The notes: generated from the letters alone by a model not told the origin. DNA of 64,000 bases from Streptomyces rubradiris (GCF_016860525.1 NZ_BNEA01000015.1:4984501-5048500), one strand, 5' to 3'; counted from the stretch's first letter, positions 42,820-52,506 are shown. Program-made: numbers and translations.

Positions 42820-44295
42820 CTACTCGCTGGGCGGCGGCTCGTCGGGTACGTCGCCCAGCTCCCGCAGCGCCTCCCGCACCAGCGGCACCCACAGCGGCGA
42901 GAAGTACGGGTTGATCCTGAGCGCCTCCTGAAGGTGCCGCCGGGCGGGGCCGGTCCGCTCCAGCTCCGCCTCGATCACCCCCAGGTGGTACGCGTACAGC
43001 GCGCTGCGCACCCCGCCGCCCTTCGCCTTGTCCGTCGCGACGGCCGCGTACGTCAGCGCCTGCCGGTCATCGCCGGCGCGGTGCAGCGCCCAGCCCAGCG
43101 CGTCGGCCACCTCGATGCCCGGCTGCCGCCGCCACTCCTCCTCCAGCCGCTCCACGGCCTCCCACGGGTCCCCGTGGTCCGCCTCGAACCGGCCGATCAG
43201 CAGCTCCTCGTCCACCCCGCCCGCCACCGACCGCGCCACCGCCTCCCGCATCCGCGCGTAACTCTCCTCGGCGGCGCCCGGCTGCCCCAGCGACTCGTAC
43301 AGCTCGCCCAGCTCCAGCAGATCCTCCGGGCGCGGCCGGTGCGCGACGGCGGCCCGGTACGCGGCCAGCGCCTCCGAGGTGCGGTCCAGCGCGGCCAGCG
43401 TCCGCGCCCGCCCGGCCACTGCCGCCCGCTGGTCCGCGTCGAGCCGCAGCGCCGCCTCGAAGTGCCGCAGCGCCTCCGGCAGGTCCCCGCGCTCCCAGGC
43501 CAGCTGCCCGACCCCGGCCAGCCAGGCGGCCCGCTCCGCCGGGGTGCGGGCGGCGGCCGCCGCGTCGGTCAGCTGCGCCACCGCGTCCTCGCGCCAGCCC
43601 CGGTCCCGGTACACCGCCGCCGCCCGCGCCATCACGGCCGGCCGCGCCGCCGCGTCGGTGCGCAGCGCCAGCAGCTTGTCCAGGGCGGCGCGGGCCTTCT
43701 CGTAGTCGCCGAGCCCGGTGTAGGCGTCGATCAGCGCCGGGTACGCCGACCACCGCTTCGGCGCCGCCTTGTGCGCCTGCTCGGCGTACCCTTTCGCCGC
43801 CGGGAAGTCCCGGCGCGCCAGCGCCAGCGCGGCCAGCCCGTCCAACGCCCCGGTGTTGCGCGCGCCCCGCACGTCCAGCGAGGTCTTGAGCGCCCGCTCG
43901 GCGCGCGGATAGTCGGCCGCGTCACCCGCCCGGCGGCCCCGCTCCACGTACGCCGACCCCAGCACCGCCCAGGCCACGGCGTCCTTCGGCCGCTCCCGCA
44001 CCAGCCGCTCCTGCCGCCCGATCAGCGCGGTCAGCCCGGGCAGCGCGGCCGGCACGCCGTAGGTCACCGCCGTCAGCGCCTGCTCCCGCGGCCGGGACTG
44101 CGGGCCGGCGGCGGGCGGCCGGGCCGGCCGGTGCCGCTGCGGCTCCGCGGGCAGCAGCACGAGTACCGCGCCCGTCGCCAGACTGCCCGCCAGCGCGGCG
44201 AGCAGCAGCCGCCGCACCAGGCGCCGCCGGCGCGGCGCCGGCGCCTCGGAGATCAGGGACGTACCCACGCACTGCCGGTTCTCCATGGCGCTCAC
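42820..44295 (-). CDS. Membrane-anchored TPR protein
   Basis: A 491-residue protein with a cytoplasmic Arg-rich start, one membrane segment at about residues 27-48 (RLLLAALAGSLATGAVLVLL) and at least eight TPR-like helical repeats outside (VAWAVLGSAYVERG, ALDGLAALALARRDFPAAKGYAEQAHK, and so on). GTG 44295 or ATG 44286 may be the start and neither has a good ribosome site. It ends 9 bases from the convergent hpd stop. A scaffold role is inferred from the repeats. Confidence 0.8.
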   Translation of the reverse strand: MSAMENRQCVGTSLISEAPAPRRRRLVRRLLLAALAGSLATGAVLVLLPAEPQRHRPARPPAAGPQSRPREQALTAVTYGVPAALPGLTALIGRQERLVRERPKDAVAWAVLGSAYVERGRRAGDAADYPRAERALKTSLDVRGARNTGALDGLAALALARRDFPAAKGYAEQAHKAAPKRWSAYPALIDAYTGLGDYEKARAALDKLLALRTDAAARPAVMARAAAVYRDRGWREDAVAQLTDAAAAARTPAERAAWLAGVGQLAWERGDLPEALRHFEAALRLDADQRAAVAGRARTLAALDRTSEALAAYRAAVAHRPRPEDLLELGELYESLGQPGAAEESYARMREAVARSVAGGVDEELLIGRFEADHGDPWEAVERLEEEWRRQPGIEVADALGWALHRAGDDRQALTYAAVATDKAKGGGVRSALYAYHLGVIEAELERTGPARRHLQEALRINPYFSPLWVPLVREALRELGDVPDEPPPSE

Positions 44296-44384
44296 TGTGC
44301 GTCAATATGACGAGCACATCCGGGTGGCCCAAGGGCGGCGCGGGCGGGGTTCACACCGATGGCCGCGAGTGTCACGCTGTGATC

Positions 44385-45785
44385 ATGAGCCGTATCGAAG
44401 CGCCACGCGACGAGCACACCGGTAACCTCGCCGACCGGCTCCTGGCCGGCCTGCCGCCCGAGGCCGTCCTGACCGACCCCGACGTCACCGCCTCCTACGC
44501 CCACGACATGGCGAGCTTCTGCCCGGCCGGCCGGCCCGCCGCCGTCGTCCTGCCGCGCACCGTCGAGCAGGTCCAGCACGTCATGCGCACCGCCACCGAG
44601 CTGCGTGTCCCGGTCGTCCCGCAGGGCGCCCGCACCGGCCTGTCCGGCGGCGCGAACGCCACCGACGGCTGCATCGCGCTGTCACTGACCAAGATGGACC
44701 GCATCCTGGAGATCAGCCCGGTCGACCGGATCGCCGTGGTGGAACCGGGCGTGATCAACGCGACGCTCTCCCGCGCGGTCGAGGAACACGGCCTGTACTA
44801 CCCGCCGGACCCCTCCAGCTGGGAGATGTGCACCATCGGCGGCAACATCGGCACCGCCTCCGGCGGCCTGTGCTGCGTCAAGTACGGCGTCACCGCCGAG
44901 TACGTCCTCGGCCTGGACGTCGTCCTCGCCGACGGCCGGCTGATGTCCACCGGCCGGCGCACCGCCAAGGGCGTCGCGGGCTACGACCTCACCCGTCTCT
45001 TCGTCGGCTCCGAGGGCTCCCTCGGCATCGTCGTCCGGGCGGTCCTGGCGCTGAAGCCGAAGCCGCCCCGGCAGCTGGTGCTGGCCGCCGAGTTCGCCTC
45101 GGCGACCGCCGCCTGCGACGCGGTGTGCCGCATCATGGCCGGCGGTCACGTCCCGTCCCTCCTCGAACTGATGGACCGTACGACGGTCAAGGCGGTCAAC
45201 GACCTCGCGCACATGGGCCTGCCCGAGACCACCGAGGCACTGCTGCTGGCCGCCTTCGACACCCCGGACCCCGCCACCGACCTGGCCGCCGTCGCCGCCC
45301 TGTGCGAGGCCGCCGGCGCCACCGGGGTCGTGCCCGCCGACGACGCGGCCGAGTCCGAACTGCTGCTCCAGGCCCGGCGGCTCTCGCTGACCGCGCTGGA
45401 GGCGGTCAAGGGCACGACGATGATCGACGACGTGTGCGTGCCGCGCTCCCGGCTCGGCGAGATGCTGGCCGGCGTCGAGCGGATCGCCGCCGAGTACGAC
45501 CTCACGATCGGGGTGTGCGCGCACGCGGGCGACGGCAACACACACCCCACCGTCTGCTTCGACGCCCGCGACCCCGAGGAGTCCCGCCGGGCCCGCGAGT
45601 CCTTCGACGCGATCATGGCCCTCGGCCTGGAGCTGGGCGGCACCATCACCGGGGAACACGGGGTCGGCGTGCTGAAGAAGGAGTGGCTGGCCCGGGAGCT
45701 GGGCCCGGTCGGGGTGGAGATGCAGCGGGCGGTGAAGCATGCCTTCGACCCGCTGGGCATCCTCAACCCCGGCAAGCTGCTCTGA
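44385..45785 (+). CDS. FAD-linked oxidase (glycolate oxidase GlcD-like / D-lactate dehydrogenase type)
   Basis: A 466-residue flavoprotein oxidising a 2-hydroxy acid. The PCMH FAD domain shows VPVVPQGARTGLSGGANA and YPPDPSSWEMCTIGGNIGTASGG. The C-terminal cap shows HAGDGNTHPTVCFD, GGTITGEHGVGVLKKEWL and FDPLGILNPGKLL, all family signatures. ATG 44385 begins the homologous part and GTG 44379 is an alternative. No Fe-S partner (GlcF) is adjacent, so it may act alone. Confidence 0.92.
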   Translation: MSRIEAPRDEHTGNLADRLLAGLPPEAVLTDPDVTASYAHDMASFCPAGRPAAVVLPRTVEQVQHVMRTATELRVPVVPQGARTGLSGGANATDGCIALSLTKMDRILEISPVDRIAVVEPGVINATLSRAVEEHGLYYPPDPSSWEMCTIGGNIGTASGGLCCVKYGVTAEYVLGLDVVLADGRLMSTGRRTAKGVAGYDLTRLFVGSEGSLGIVVRAVLALKPKPPRQLVLAAEFASATAACDAVCRIMAGGHVPSLLELMDRTTVKAVNDLAHMGLPETTEALLLAAFDTPDPATDLAAVAALCEAAGATGVVPADDAAESELLLQARRLSLTALEAVKGTTMIDDVCVPRSRLGEMLAGVERIAAEYDLTIGVCAHAGDGNTHPTVCFDARDPEESRRARESFDAIMALGLELGGTITGEHGVGVLKKEWLARELGPVGVEMQRAVKHAFDPLGILNPGKLL

Positions 45786-45838
45786 CCTCCCGGGCCGGTC
45801 CGTCCGCCCGTGCCCCGGCGCCCGGCCCAACGCCCGGC

Positions 45839-46252
45839 TCACCGGGCGAGGAGCTGGTCGAGCGCGTCGTCGAGGCCCGGCTGACCGCCCTCCGTGCCCG
45901 GCGGCACCGCCCGCAGCGTCCGCTCCAGCCAGGCCGAGACCTGCGCGACGGGCGCCTGGAGCAGCGCGTCGCCGTCCGGCGCGCTCAGCGCCATCAGGAC
46001 GACACCGCGCCCGTCCGACCTGCCCGGCCACACCCGCACGTCGCCCTGCCCGCACGGCCGGAACACCCCCTCCACCAGCAGCTCGCGGGCGAACGTCCAG
46101 TGCACCGGGCGCTCGGAGTTGATGTGGAAGGCGATGTGGACGGCGTAGGGGTCGTCGCAGCGGTAGGTGAGCCGGGCCGGGACCGGCACGCTCTCCTCCG
46201 GCGACAGGACGAGCCTCAGCTCCAGCTCCCGCTCCACCACGGTGTGCCGCAT
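45839..46252 (-). CDS. ssgG: SsgA-like sporulation/cell-division protein (SsgG by position)
   Basis: A 137-residue SALP family protein, found only in sporulating actinomycetes, that guides septum placement and spore-wall synthesis. Hallmarks are VPARLTYRCDDPYAVHIAFHI, WTFARELLVEGVFRPCGQGDVRVWP and ALLQAPVAQVSAWLERTL. ATG 46252 follows GAAGGGA by 9 bases. The upstream part of the longer frame has no homology. The SsgG assignment rests on remembered gene order and could be another family member. Confidence 0.88.
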   Translation of the reverse strand: MRHTVVERELELRLVLSPEESVPVPARLTYRCDDPYAVHIAFHINSERPVHWTFARELLVEGVFRPCGQGDVRVWPGRSDGRGVVLMALSAPDGDALLQAPVAQVSAWLERTLRAVPPGTEGGQPGLDDALDQLLAR

Positions 46253-46486
46253 GACGTGTTTCCCTTCTGGTCGGGGCCGCTCGGACCGGGCCCGTACCAG
46301 GGGAGAGCGGGCAGGGGCCGGACCATTACGCGGGTCCGGGGAAGTTTTTTTTCCGCGGGCCCCGGAAAGCGTGTACGGCGTTGCCCGGAAAGGGGTGGGT
46401 CCCACGGGACTGGCGCTGCGGGCTGCCCCGGTCTGATAGATGTGGAGGCCCCCATCACACCCCCGAGCAGATACGGGACGACGGAC

Positions 46487-48385
46487 ATGAGCGCCCCAAC
46501 CCCGGCACCCGGCGACGACAGGCCCCGCGAGGGCTACTACCCGGACCCGTCCATCCCCGGCTACGTCCGGTACTGGAACGGCGCCTCCTGGGTGCCCGGC
46601 ACCAGCCGTCCGGCGCCGAAGGACGGCGAGCCGCTCATCCCGCCCCCCGGTCTGCGGCCGGCCGCCCCGGCCGTGGAGGAGACGGGCCCCCACTTCTTCG
46701 ACGAGGACCCGCCCGCGGCCGGCGCCCGGCCCGCGGAGACCGGCCCGGCCACCGGCACCGGACGGCAGGACCCCGGAGGCGCCCGGGCGGGCCGGTGGGA
46801 ACAGACGGCCCAGGCCGCCCAGGCGGATCAGTGGGCCCGGGCGGGCGAGAGCGACCAGTCAGACCCGGCCGACCAGTGGACCCGCACGGGCCAGGCCGGT
46901 CCGCGCGGCCAGGCCGATCAGTGGTCGGCCGTGGACCAGGCAGACCAGAACGGCCAGGCAGGCCAGAACGGCCAGGCAGGCCAGAACGGCCAGGCAGGCC
47001 AGAACGGCCAGGCAGGCCAGAACGGCCAGGCAGGCCAGTGGGCCACCCCTGCCCAGCCCGGCACGCCCGCCCAGTCCGGCACGCCCGCCCAGTCCGGAGT
47101 CCCCGGTCAGTCCGGTGGACCCGCCCAGTCCGGAGTCCCCGGTCAGTCCGGTGGACCCGCCCAGTCCGGAGTCCCCGGTCAGTCCGGAGGCCCCGCCCAG
47201 TCCGGAGGCCCCGCCCAGTCCGGCGGGACCGCCCTGCCCGGTACCCCCGGTACCCCCGGTCTCCCCGGGCAGCGGGACCGGTCGGGTGGGTTCGGTGGGG
47301 ACGCCGGGCGTGGTGGGGCCTGGGGTGCCGATCCGCGGGTGCCGATGGACTCCCCGGCCGGCTCCGGTGGCCAGGGCGCCGCCCGCGCCGACGGCGCCGC
47401 GACGGTCCCCCCGGCCGAGGCCGGCGACGCCCCGGACCCCGGCACGTTCGTCTTCCGGCGCCCGGTGACCCGTACCGACGACGGCACGATGACCATCCGC
47501 CCGGTGACCCGTACCGACGACGGCACGATGACCATCCGCCCGGTGCCCTCCGACCCGCCCGGCCCCGCCGCCGAGGGCGCCCAGGGCCCCGTCGGCGCGC
47601 CCGCCGCCTCCGGCTTCGGCGCCGGCAAGGCCGCCGCCCAGGCCGCCGCCGCGCAGGCGCCCGTCACCCCTCAGGCGCAGCAGCCGCAGGCACCGCACCC
47701 CGCTCCCGCCGTGGCGGCCCCCGTGCCGCAGCAGTCCGGCCCCGCTCCCGTCACCACCCCCGTGACCAGCGGGCCCGGCGGCGGGCAGGCGTCCTGGGCG
47801 CAACAGGTGCACCAGCTGGCCGGCGGCGGGGACGAACCGTCCGTCGCGCCGTGGAAGCCACCGGTGGAGGACCTCTTCCAGGCCGCCGCGCGCCGGCAGG
47901 CCGCCGCGCGGCCCGCCGGTCTCGGCAAGCGGCTCGCGGCGCGGCTGATCGACCTGGCCGTGGTGGGCGCCGTGACGGCCGCCGCGGCGGTGCCGCTCGG
48001 TATCCGGGCCGTGGACCACGTCCAGCAGAAGATCGACGCGGCCCGGCTGTCCGGCCACCAGGTCACCGTGTGGCTGATCGACGGCACGACCGGCACCGGC
48101 CTCGGCATCGTCCTCGCCGTCCTGCTGCTCGCCGGTGTCCTGTACGAGGTGCTGCCCACCGTCCGCTGGGGCCGCACCCTCGGCAAGAAGCTGTGCGGTC
48201 TGGAGGTGCGGGACATCGAGGCGCACGAGCCGCCGACGTTCGGCCCGGCGCTGCGCCGCTGGCTGGTGTTCAGCGTGCCGGGTCTGCTGGTCGTCGGTGT
48301 CGTGGGCGTGCTGTGGTGTCTGTTCGACCGGCCCTGGCGCCAGTGCTGGCACGACAAGGCGGCGCACACGTTCGTCGCGGGCTGA
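46487..48385 (+). CDS. RDD-family membrane protein with DUF2510 motif and long repeat-rich linker
   Basis: A 632-residue protein with a three-part layout. The N-terminal DUF2510 motif is GYYPDPSIPGYVRYWNGASW. A disordered linker of about 430 residues contains perfect 18-bp and 36-bp DNA repeats (NGQAGQ and QSGVPGQSGGPA words) and a 13-residue doublet (PVTRTDDGTMTIR). A C-terminal RDD domain (KRLAARLIDLAVVGAVTAAA, RTLGKKLCGLEVRDIE) has three to four membrane segments. RDD proteins are poorly characterised, with some acting as ion antiporters. The linker resembles a flexible cytoplasmic tether. Confidence 0.85.
   Translation: MSAPTPAPGDDRPREGYYPDPSIPGYVRYWNGASWVPGTSRPAPKDGEPLIPPPGLRPAAPAVEETGPHFFDEDPPAAGARPAETGPATGTGRQDPGGARAGRWEQTAQAAQADQWARAGESDQSDPADQWTRTGQAGPRGQADQWSAVDQADQNGQAGQNGQAGQNGQAGQNGQAGQNGQAGQWATPAQPGTPAQSGTPAQSGVPGQSGGPAQSGVPGQSGGPAQSGVPGQSGGPAQSGGPAQSGGTALPGTPGTPGLPGQRDRSGGFGGDAGRGGAWGADPRVPMDSPAGSGGQGAARADGAATVPPAEAGDAPDPGTFVFRRPVTRTDDGTMTIRPVTRTDDGTMTIRPVPSDPPGPAAEGAQGPVGAPAASGFGAGKAAAQAAAAQAPVTPQAQQPQAPHPAPAVAAPVPQQSGPAPVTTPVTSGPGGGQASWAQQVHQLAGGGDEPSVAPWKPPVEDLFQAAARRQAAARPAGLGKRLAARLIDLAVVGAVTAAAAVPLGIRAVDHVQQKIDAARLSGHQVTVWLIDGTTGTGLGIVLAVLLLAGVLYEVLPTVRWGRTLGKKLCGLEVRDIEAHEPPTFGPALRRWLVFSVPGLLVVGVVGVLWCLFDRPWRQCWHDKAAHTFVAG
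46949..47038 (+). repeat. Five perfect 18-bp tandem repeats
   Basis: AACGGCCAGGCAGGCCAG occurs five times with no mismatch, coding (NGQAGQ)5 in the RDD protein linker. Perfect identity suggests recent slippage. Confidence 0.95.
47091..47216 (+). repeat. 36-bp tandem repeats
   Basis: Units starting AGTCCGGAGTCCCCGGTCAG begin at 47091, 47127 and 47163, followed by an 18-bp half unit at 47199. They code for QSGVPGQSGGPA words. The third unit differs at its end. Confidence 0.9.
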
Positions 48386-48494
48386 GCCGGGGGAGGGGCC
48401 GGGTGAGGGCCCGGGAGATGCCGGGTGAGGGCCGGGTACTCCGTCCGGCCGTCTGCCGGATGCGCGGCGGCGGCCCGCGGGTTCCACTCGGGCC

Positions 48495-49202
48495 ATGAGC
48501 AGCGCACCGCCCCCCGGCTCCGGAGAGCAGCCCCCCGAGGACGACCCCTTCAGGAAGCGGCCCCCGTCGGACCAGGGGTCGGGCTCGCCGTACGGCACCC
48601 CGCCCCCGTACGGCGGCGACCAGCCCCCGCCCCCCGGCGGACCTTACGGAGGAGGCCCCTACGGAGGAGGCCCCTACGGCGGCGGGCCGTACGGCGGCGG
48701 CCCCTACGGAGCCGGGGCCGGTGGCTATCCCGCCGATCCGCTGGCCGGCATGCCCCCGCTCGCCGACAGCGGCAAGCGGACGCTCGCGCGGATCATCGAC
48801 ATGGTCCTGGTCGGCATCGTCGTCTGGCTGCTCACCATGGCGTTCGGCGTGAGCGAGTACACATACACCATCGACGGCGACCGGATCGACGCCGGCCGGT
48901 CCGTCGCCCAGTCCTTGATCGCGGCCGCGCTCTATGTCGCCTACGACACCTTCATGATCAGCCGGTCGGGGCAGACGCTCGGCAAGAAGTGGCTCGGCCT
49001 GCGGGTGGCCGATCTGGCGAACGGCGCCACCCCGTCCGTGTCGACCTCGCTGACCCGCGCCCTGGTGCTGTGGGTGCCGTTCGCCTTCTGCTGCGCCTGT
49101 GTCTGGACGGCCGTCGCGGGCGGCTGGAGCTTCTTCGACAAGCCGTACAAGCAGGGCCTGCACGACAAGGCGGCCAAGACGGTGGTGGTCAGCACCCGGT
49201 GA
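48495..49202 (+). CDS. RDD-family membrane protein
   Basis: A 235-residue protein with a disordered Pro/Gly start carrying five GGPYG-type repeats (residues about 48-72), then an RDD domain. The domain opens GKRTLARIIDMVLVGIVVWLL and has SGQTLGKKWLGLRVADLANG and a last membrane segment before DKPYKQGLHDKAAKTVVV. It is a paralog of the preceding gene and probably co-regulated, 109 bases downstream. The function is unknown. Confidence 0.85.
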   Translation: MSSAPPPGSGEQPPEDDPFRKRPPSDQGSGSPYGTPPPYGGDQPPPPGGPYGGGPYGGGPYGGGPYGGGPYGAGAGGYPADPLAGMPPLADSGKRTLARIIDMVLVGIVVWLLTMAFGVSEYTYTIDGDRIDAGRSVAQSLIAAALYVAYDTFMISRSGQTLGKKWLGLRVADLANGATPSVSTSLTRALVLWVPFAFCCACVWTAVAGGWSFFDKPYKQGLHDKAAKTVVVSTR

Positions 49203-49555
49203 GCGACGCACCGCCGGGGCGGAGCGCGGGGCGGTGGGCACCTGCCCACCGCCCCGGCGCTGCGTCGGCATGGTGATCGCGCCCTGACCCTACGGTGCCG
49301 GTGCACGGGGGGCGCACGGAGTCACCGTCCCGTCGGACGGGCGACTCGGCAGGGCTGTAGGCGCGTCGGCGCCTGTCCGTAAAGCGAACTCCACCTCCGC
49401 ATAGTGCACTTGTCCTGCGCAAGTCAAGGTCTGTCTTTTCTGCCAAACCTCTAGTCAAATGTCGTCACTTGACTACACGCGTTGATCTTGCGCGCACGGA
49501 TTCCTCCATGCCCGGAACCCCCTGTCCGTGTGCGCGGCGCGGGGGAGGAACTCAA
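49203..49555. other. 353-bp upstream region of the metalloprotease gene
   Basis: AT-richer stretch (49380-49500) that likely holds the protease promoter, with a 7-bp dyad TAGTCAA/TTGACTA listed separately. No gene is seen. Confidence 0.5.
49452..49475. promoter_or_regulatory. Dyad upstream of the secreted protease
   Basis: TAGTCAA (49452-49458) and TTGACTA (49469-49475) form an inverted repeat with a 10-base spacer, about 80 bases before the GTG start. Related AGTCAAG occurs at about 49421. A possible operator. Confidence 0.35.
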
Positions 49556-51913
49556 GTGACCAGCAGATCCTGGACGTTCAGGGCGGCCGCCATCGGCGTG
49601 ACCCTCGCGGCGGCGTCCGCCTCGTTCGCGACGTTCGCCGTCGCCGAGGCGAGCACCCAGCCCCGGCCCGCCACCGCGAACCGGCACGACCCGGCACCGG
49701 TGAAGCAGCACGAGCACGACCTGGACGGCCCGCTGAGCAAGACCCAGGACGCCCAGCGCGAAGAGGCCCTGAACCAGCTCATATCCGGCAAGGCCACCGC
49801 GCAGGAGCGCAACGGCTCGAAGGTCGTCAAGCTCAAGAGCCGCAAGGGCGAGAGCAAGTACGTCGAGCTGAGCCGCGAGAAGACCGACAAGATCTTCACC
49901 ATCCTGGTGGAGTTCGGGGACAAGACCGACCCCAAGTTCGGCGGCACCCCCGGCCCGCTGCACAACCAGATCGCCGCGCCGGACCGCGCCAAGGACAACT
50001 CCACGGCCTGGCAGCAGGACTACGACCGCAAGCATTACCAGGACCTCTACTTCGGCACCGGCAAGAACACCGAGTCGCTGAAGAAGTACTACGAGAAGCA
50101 GTCCTCGGGCCGCTACTCGGTCTCCGGCGAGGTCACCGACTGGGTCAAGGTCCCCTACAACGAGGCCCGTTACGGCAACAACGCGTGCGGTTCCACCAAC
50201 TGCCCGAGCGTGTGGAACATCGTCAGCGACGGCCTGGGCGCCTGGGTCGCCCAGCAGAAGGCGGCCGGCCGCACCGACGCCGACATCAAGAAGGACCTCG
50301 TCCAGTACGACCAGTGGGACCGGTACGACTTCGACGGCGACGGCAACTTCAACGAGCCGGACGGCTACGTCGACCACTTCCAGATCGTGCACGCCGGTGA
50401 GGACGAGTCCGCGGGCGGCGGCGCCGAGGGCGAGAACGCGATCTGGGCCCACCGCTGGTACGCCTTCGGCACCGACGCCGGTGCCACCGGCCCGCAGAAC
50501 AACAAGCTCGGCGGCACCCAGGTCGGCGACACCGGCATCTGGGTCGGCGACTACACCATCCAGCCGGAGAACGGCGGCCTCGGCGTCTTCGCCCACGAGT
50601 ACGGCCACGACCTCGGCCTGCCGGACGAGTACGACACCGCCGGCGGCGACAACTCCACCGGTTTCTGGACCCTGATGTCCTCCGGCTCCTGGCTCGGCCG
50701 GGGCAAGGAGTCCATCGGCGACCTGCCCGGCGACATGAACGCCTGGGACAAGCTCCAGCTGGGCTGGCTGAACTACGACACCGCCACGGCCGGCAAGCAG
50801 TCCACGCACAAGCTGGGCCCGGCCGAGTACAACACCTTCGACAAGCAGGCCCTCGTGGTCAGCCTGCCCGACAAGGCGGTCACCACCACGATCGTCCAGC
50901 CCGCCCAGGGCTCGGCCCAGTGGTGGAGCGGCAGCGGCAACGACCTGAAGAACACGCTGACCCGGTCCGTGGACCTGACCGGCAAGACCTCGGCGAGCCT
51001 CAGCCTGGACGGTTGGTGGGCCACCGAGGAGGGCTACGACTACGTCTACACCGAGGTGTCCACCGACGGCGGCGCCAACTGGACCGCGCTGGACGGCACC
51101 GCGGACGGCCAGGCCCTGCCGAAGGACGCCGGCGGCAAGCCCGCGCTGAGCGGCTTCTCCGAGACGCACAAGAAGCTGTCGTTCCCGCTCGACGCCTACG
51201 CGGGCAAGAAGATCGACCTGCGCTTCCGCTACGCCACCGACAGCGGTGTCGCGGAGAACGGCTTCACCGCCGACGAGATCACCGTGACCGCCGACGGCAC
51301 CCCGCTGTTCTCGGACGACGCCGAGAAGGCGGACGCCGGCTGGACCGCGAACGGCTTCTCCCGCATCGGCGCGTCCTTCACCAAGGACTACAAGCAGTAC
51401 TACATCGCCGAGAACCGGCAGTACGTGTCGTACGACAAGACGCTGAAGACGGGCCCGTACAACTTCGGCTTCGCGTCGCGCCCGGACTGGGTGGAGCACT
51501 ACCCGTACCAGAACGGCCTGCTGATCTGGAAGTGGGACACCTCCCAGGCGGACAACAACACCAACAGCACCAACGGTCACCCGGGCACCGGTCTGATCCT
51601 CCCCGTCGACTCGCACCCGACGGCGCTGAAGTGGGCCGACGGCACGCTGCTGCGCAACCGCGTCCAGGCATACGACTCGCCGTTCAGCCTGTACGCCACG
51701 GACGGCATCACCCTGCACAAGGCCGATGTCGCGCTGAAGATCAAGGGCTCGAAGGGCGTGCCGGTCTTCAACGACCACACCAGCACCTACTACGACCCGG
51801 CGAACCCGACCGGTGGCGTGAAGGTCACTGACACCAACACCAAGATCACGATCGTCAAGGAGGCCAAGGACGGCTCGACGATCTCCCTCAAGGTCGGCCC
51901 CGCGGTGAAGTAA
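49556..51913 (+). CDS. Secreted immune-inhibitor-A type metalloprotease (M6)
   Basis: A 785-residue exported zinc protease. GTG 49556 with GGGGGAGG upstream gives a signal peptide (FRAAAIGVTLAAASASFATFAVAEA). The M6 catalytic motif is FAHEYGHDLGLPDEYD with His347, Glu348 and His351. Downstream MAM/PKD-like beta domains (residues about 440-600) and the YEKQSSGRYSVSGEVTDWV segment are typical of InhA. It probably degrades extracellular protein during development. Confidence 0.93.
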   Translation: MTSRSWTFRAAAIGVTLAAASASFATFAVAEASTQPRPATANRHDPAPVKQHEHDLDGPLSKTQDAQREEALNQLISGKATAQERNGSKVVKLKSRKGESKYVELSREKTDKIFTILVEFGDKTDPKFGGTPGPLHNQIAAPDRAKDNSTAWQQDYDRKHYQDLYFGTGKNTESLKKYYEKQSSGRYSVSGEVTDWVKVPYNEARYGNNACGSTNCPSVWNIVSDGLGAWVAQQKAAGRTDADIKKDLVQYDQWDRYDFDGDGNFNEPDGYVDHFQIVHAGEDESAGGGAEGENAIWAHRWYAFGTDAGATGPQNNKLGGTQVGDTGIWVGDYTIQPENGGLGVFAHEYGHDLGLPDEYDTAGGDNSTGFWTLMSSGSWLGRGKESIGDLPGDMNAWDKLQLGWLNYDTATAGKQSTHKLGPAEYNTFDKQALVVSLPDKAVTTTIVQPAQGSAQWWSGSGNDLKNTLTRSVDLTGKTSASLSLDGWWATEEGYDYVYTEVSTDGGANWTALDGTADGQALPKDAGGKPALSGFSETHKKLSFPLDAYAGKKIDLRFRYATDSGVAENGFTADEITVTADGTPLFSDDAEKADAGWTANGFSRIGASFTKDYKQYYIAENRQYVSYDKTLKTGPYNFGFASRPDWVEHYPYQNGLLIWKWDTSQADNNTNSTNGHPGTGLILPVDSHPTALKWADGTLLRNRVQAYDSPFSLYATDGITLHKADVALKIKGSKGVPVFNDHTSTYYDPANPTGGVKVTDTNTKITIVKEAKDGSTISLKVGPAVK

Positions 51914-51940
51914 CCCGCATCACCGCAGGTCATAGGCGTA

Positions 51941-51972
51941 TCGGCGGCAACCCCCTGGCGGGTTGCCGCCGA
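51941..51972 (+). terminator. Terminator after the M6 protease
   Basis: Twelve-base arms TCGGCGGCAACC (51941-51952) and GGTTGCCGCCGA (51961-51972) are followed by TCGTGTTT. Confidence 0.75.
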
Positions 51973-52034
51973 TCGTGTTTAGGTGCGTCCTGTGGACCGC
52001 TTATTGACACCGACCGGAACGGGGATGTGACCGC

Positions 52035-52367
52035 ATGGCCGCTGGAGGCTTCAGCAAGCTGCCGAACGGCACGGTGGTGGTGGCGCTCAACCTGCCGTAC
52101 GGCTCCGCCGGGGTGCGCATCCTGGTGCACGCCGCCAACCGCGCCCGCGCCCTGACCAGGCTGCGCAACCTGGGCCTGCGGGCGGTGTACCTCCGGGGCA
52201 ACGCCGAGCCTCCGACACCGGACGAGATCACGGCGGTACTGCACCACCCCGACGGCCTGGTCTGGCGCACGGCACCCACGGCCCCCACGGCGGCCGGCGG
52301 CGTCATGGCGACGGAACTGTGGCACCCCATCCGGGCGCTGCTGCGGGGGCCGGCGACGGTGCGGTGA
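52035..52367 (+). CDS. Conserved hypothetical protein
   Basis: A 110-residue soluble protein starting MAAGGFSKLPNGTVVVALNLPYGSAGVRILVHAANRARALTRLRNLGLRAVYLRG. It is basic, with a mixed alpha/beta look. No family is recognised. The protease terminator lies upstream, so it has its own promoter. GGAACGGGGATG is upstream. Confidence 0.65.
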   Translation: MAAGGFSKLPNGTVVVALNLPYGSAGVRILVHAANRARALTRLRNLGLRAVYLRGNAEPPTPDEITAVLHHPDGLVWRTAPTAPTAAGGVMATELWHPIRALLRGPATVR

Positions 52368-52424
52368 GGGTGCTTCGGTGCGTCGTCGGGTACGGGCGCG
52401 TCGTGGCCTGCCGCGCAGTCCCCC

Positions 52425-52460
52425 GCGCCCCTGAGGCCGGCTGCGCCCCTGAGGCCGGCT
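52425..52460. repeat. Doubled 18-bp intergenic element
   Basis: GCGCCCCTGAGGCCGGCT occurs twice in direct order in the 139 bases between the hypothetical gene and pncA, related to the GCGCCCC elements common between Streptomyces genes. Confidence 0.6.
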
Positions 52461-52506
52461 TCGCCCCTCCGGTGCCGAGCCGGCCGTAAGCCTCCGCCCG
52501 GCTCGC

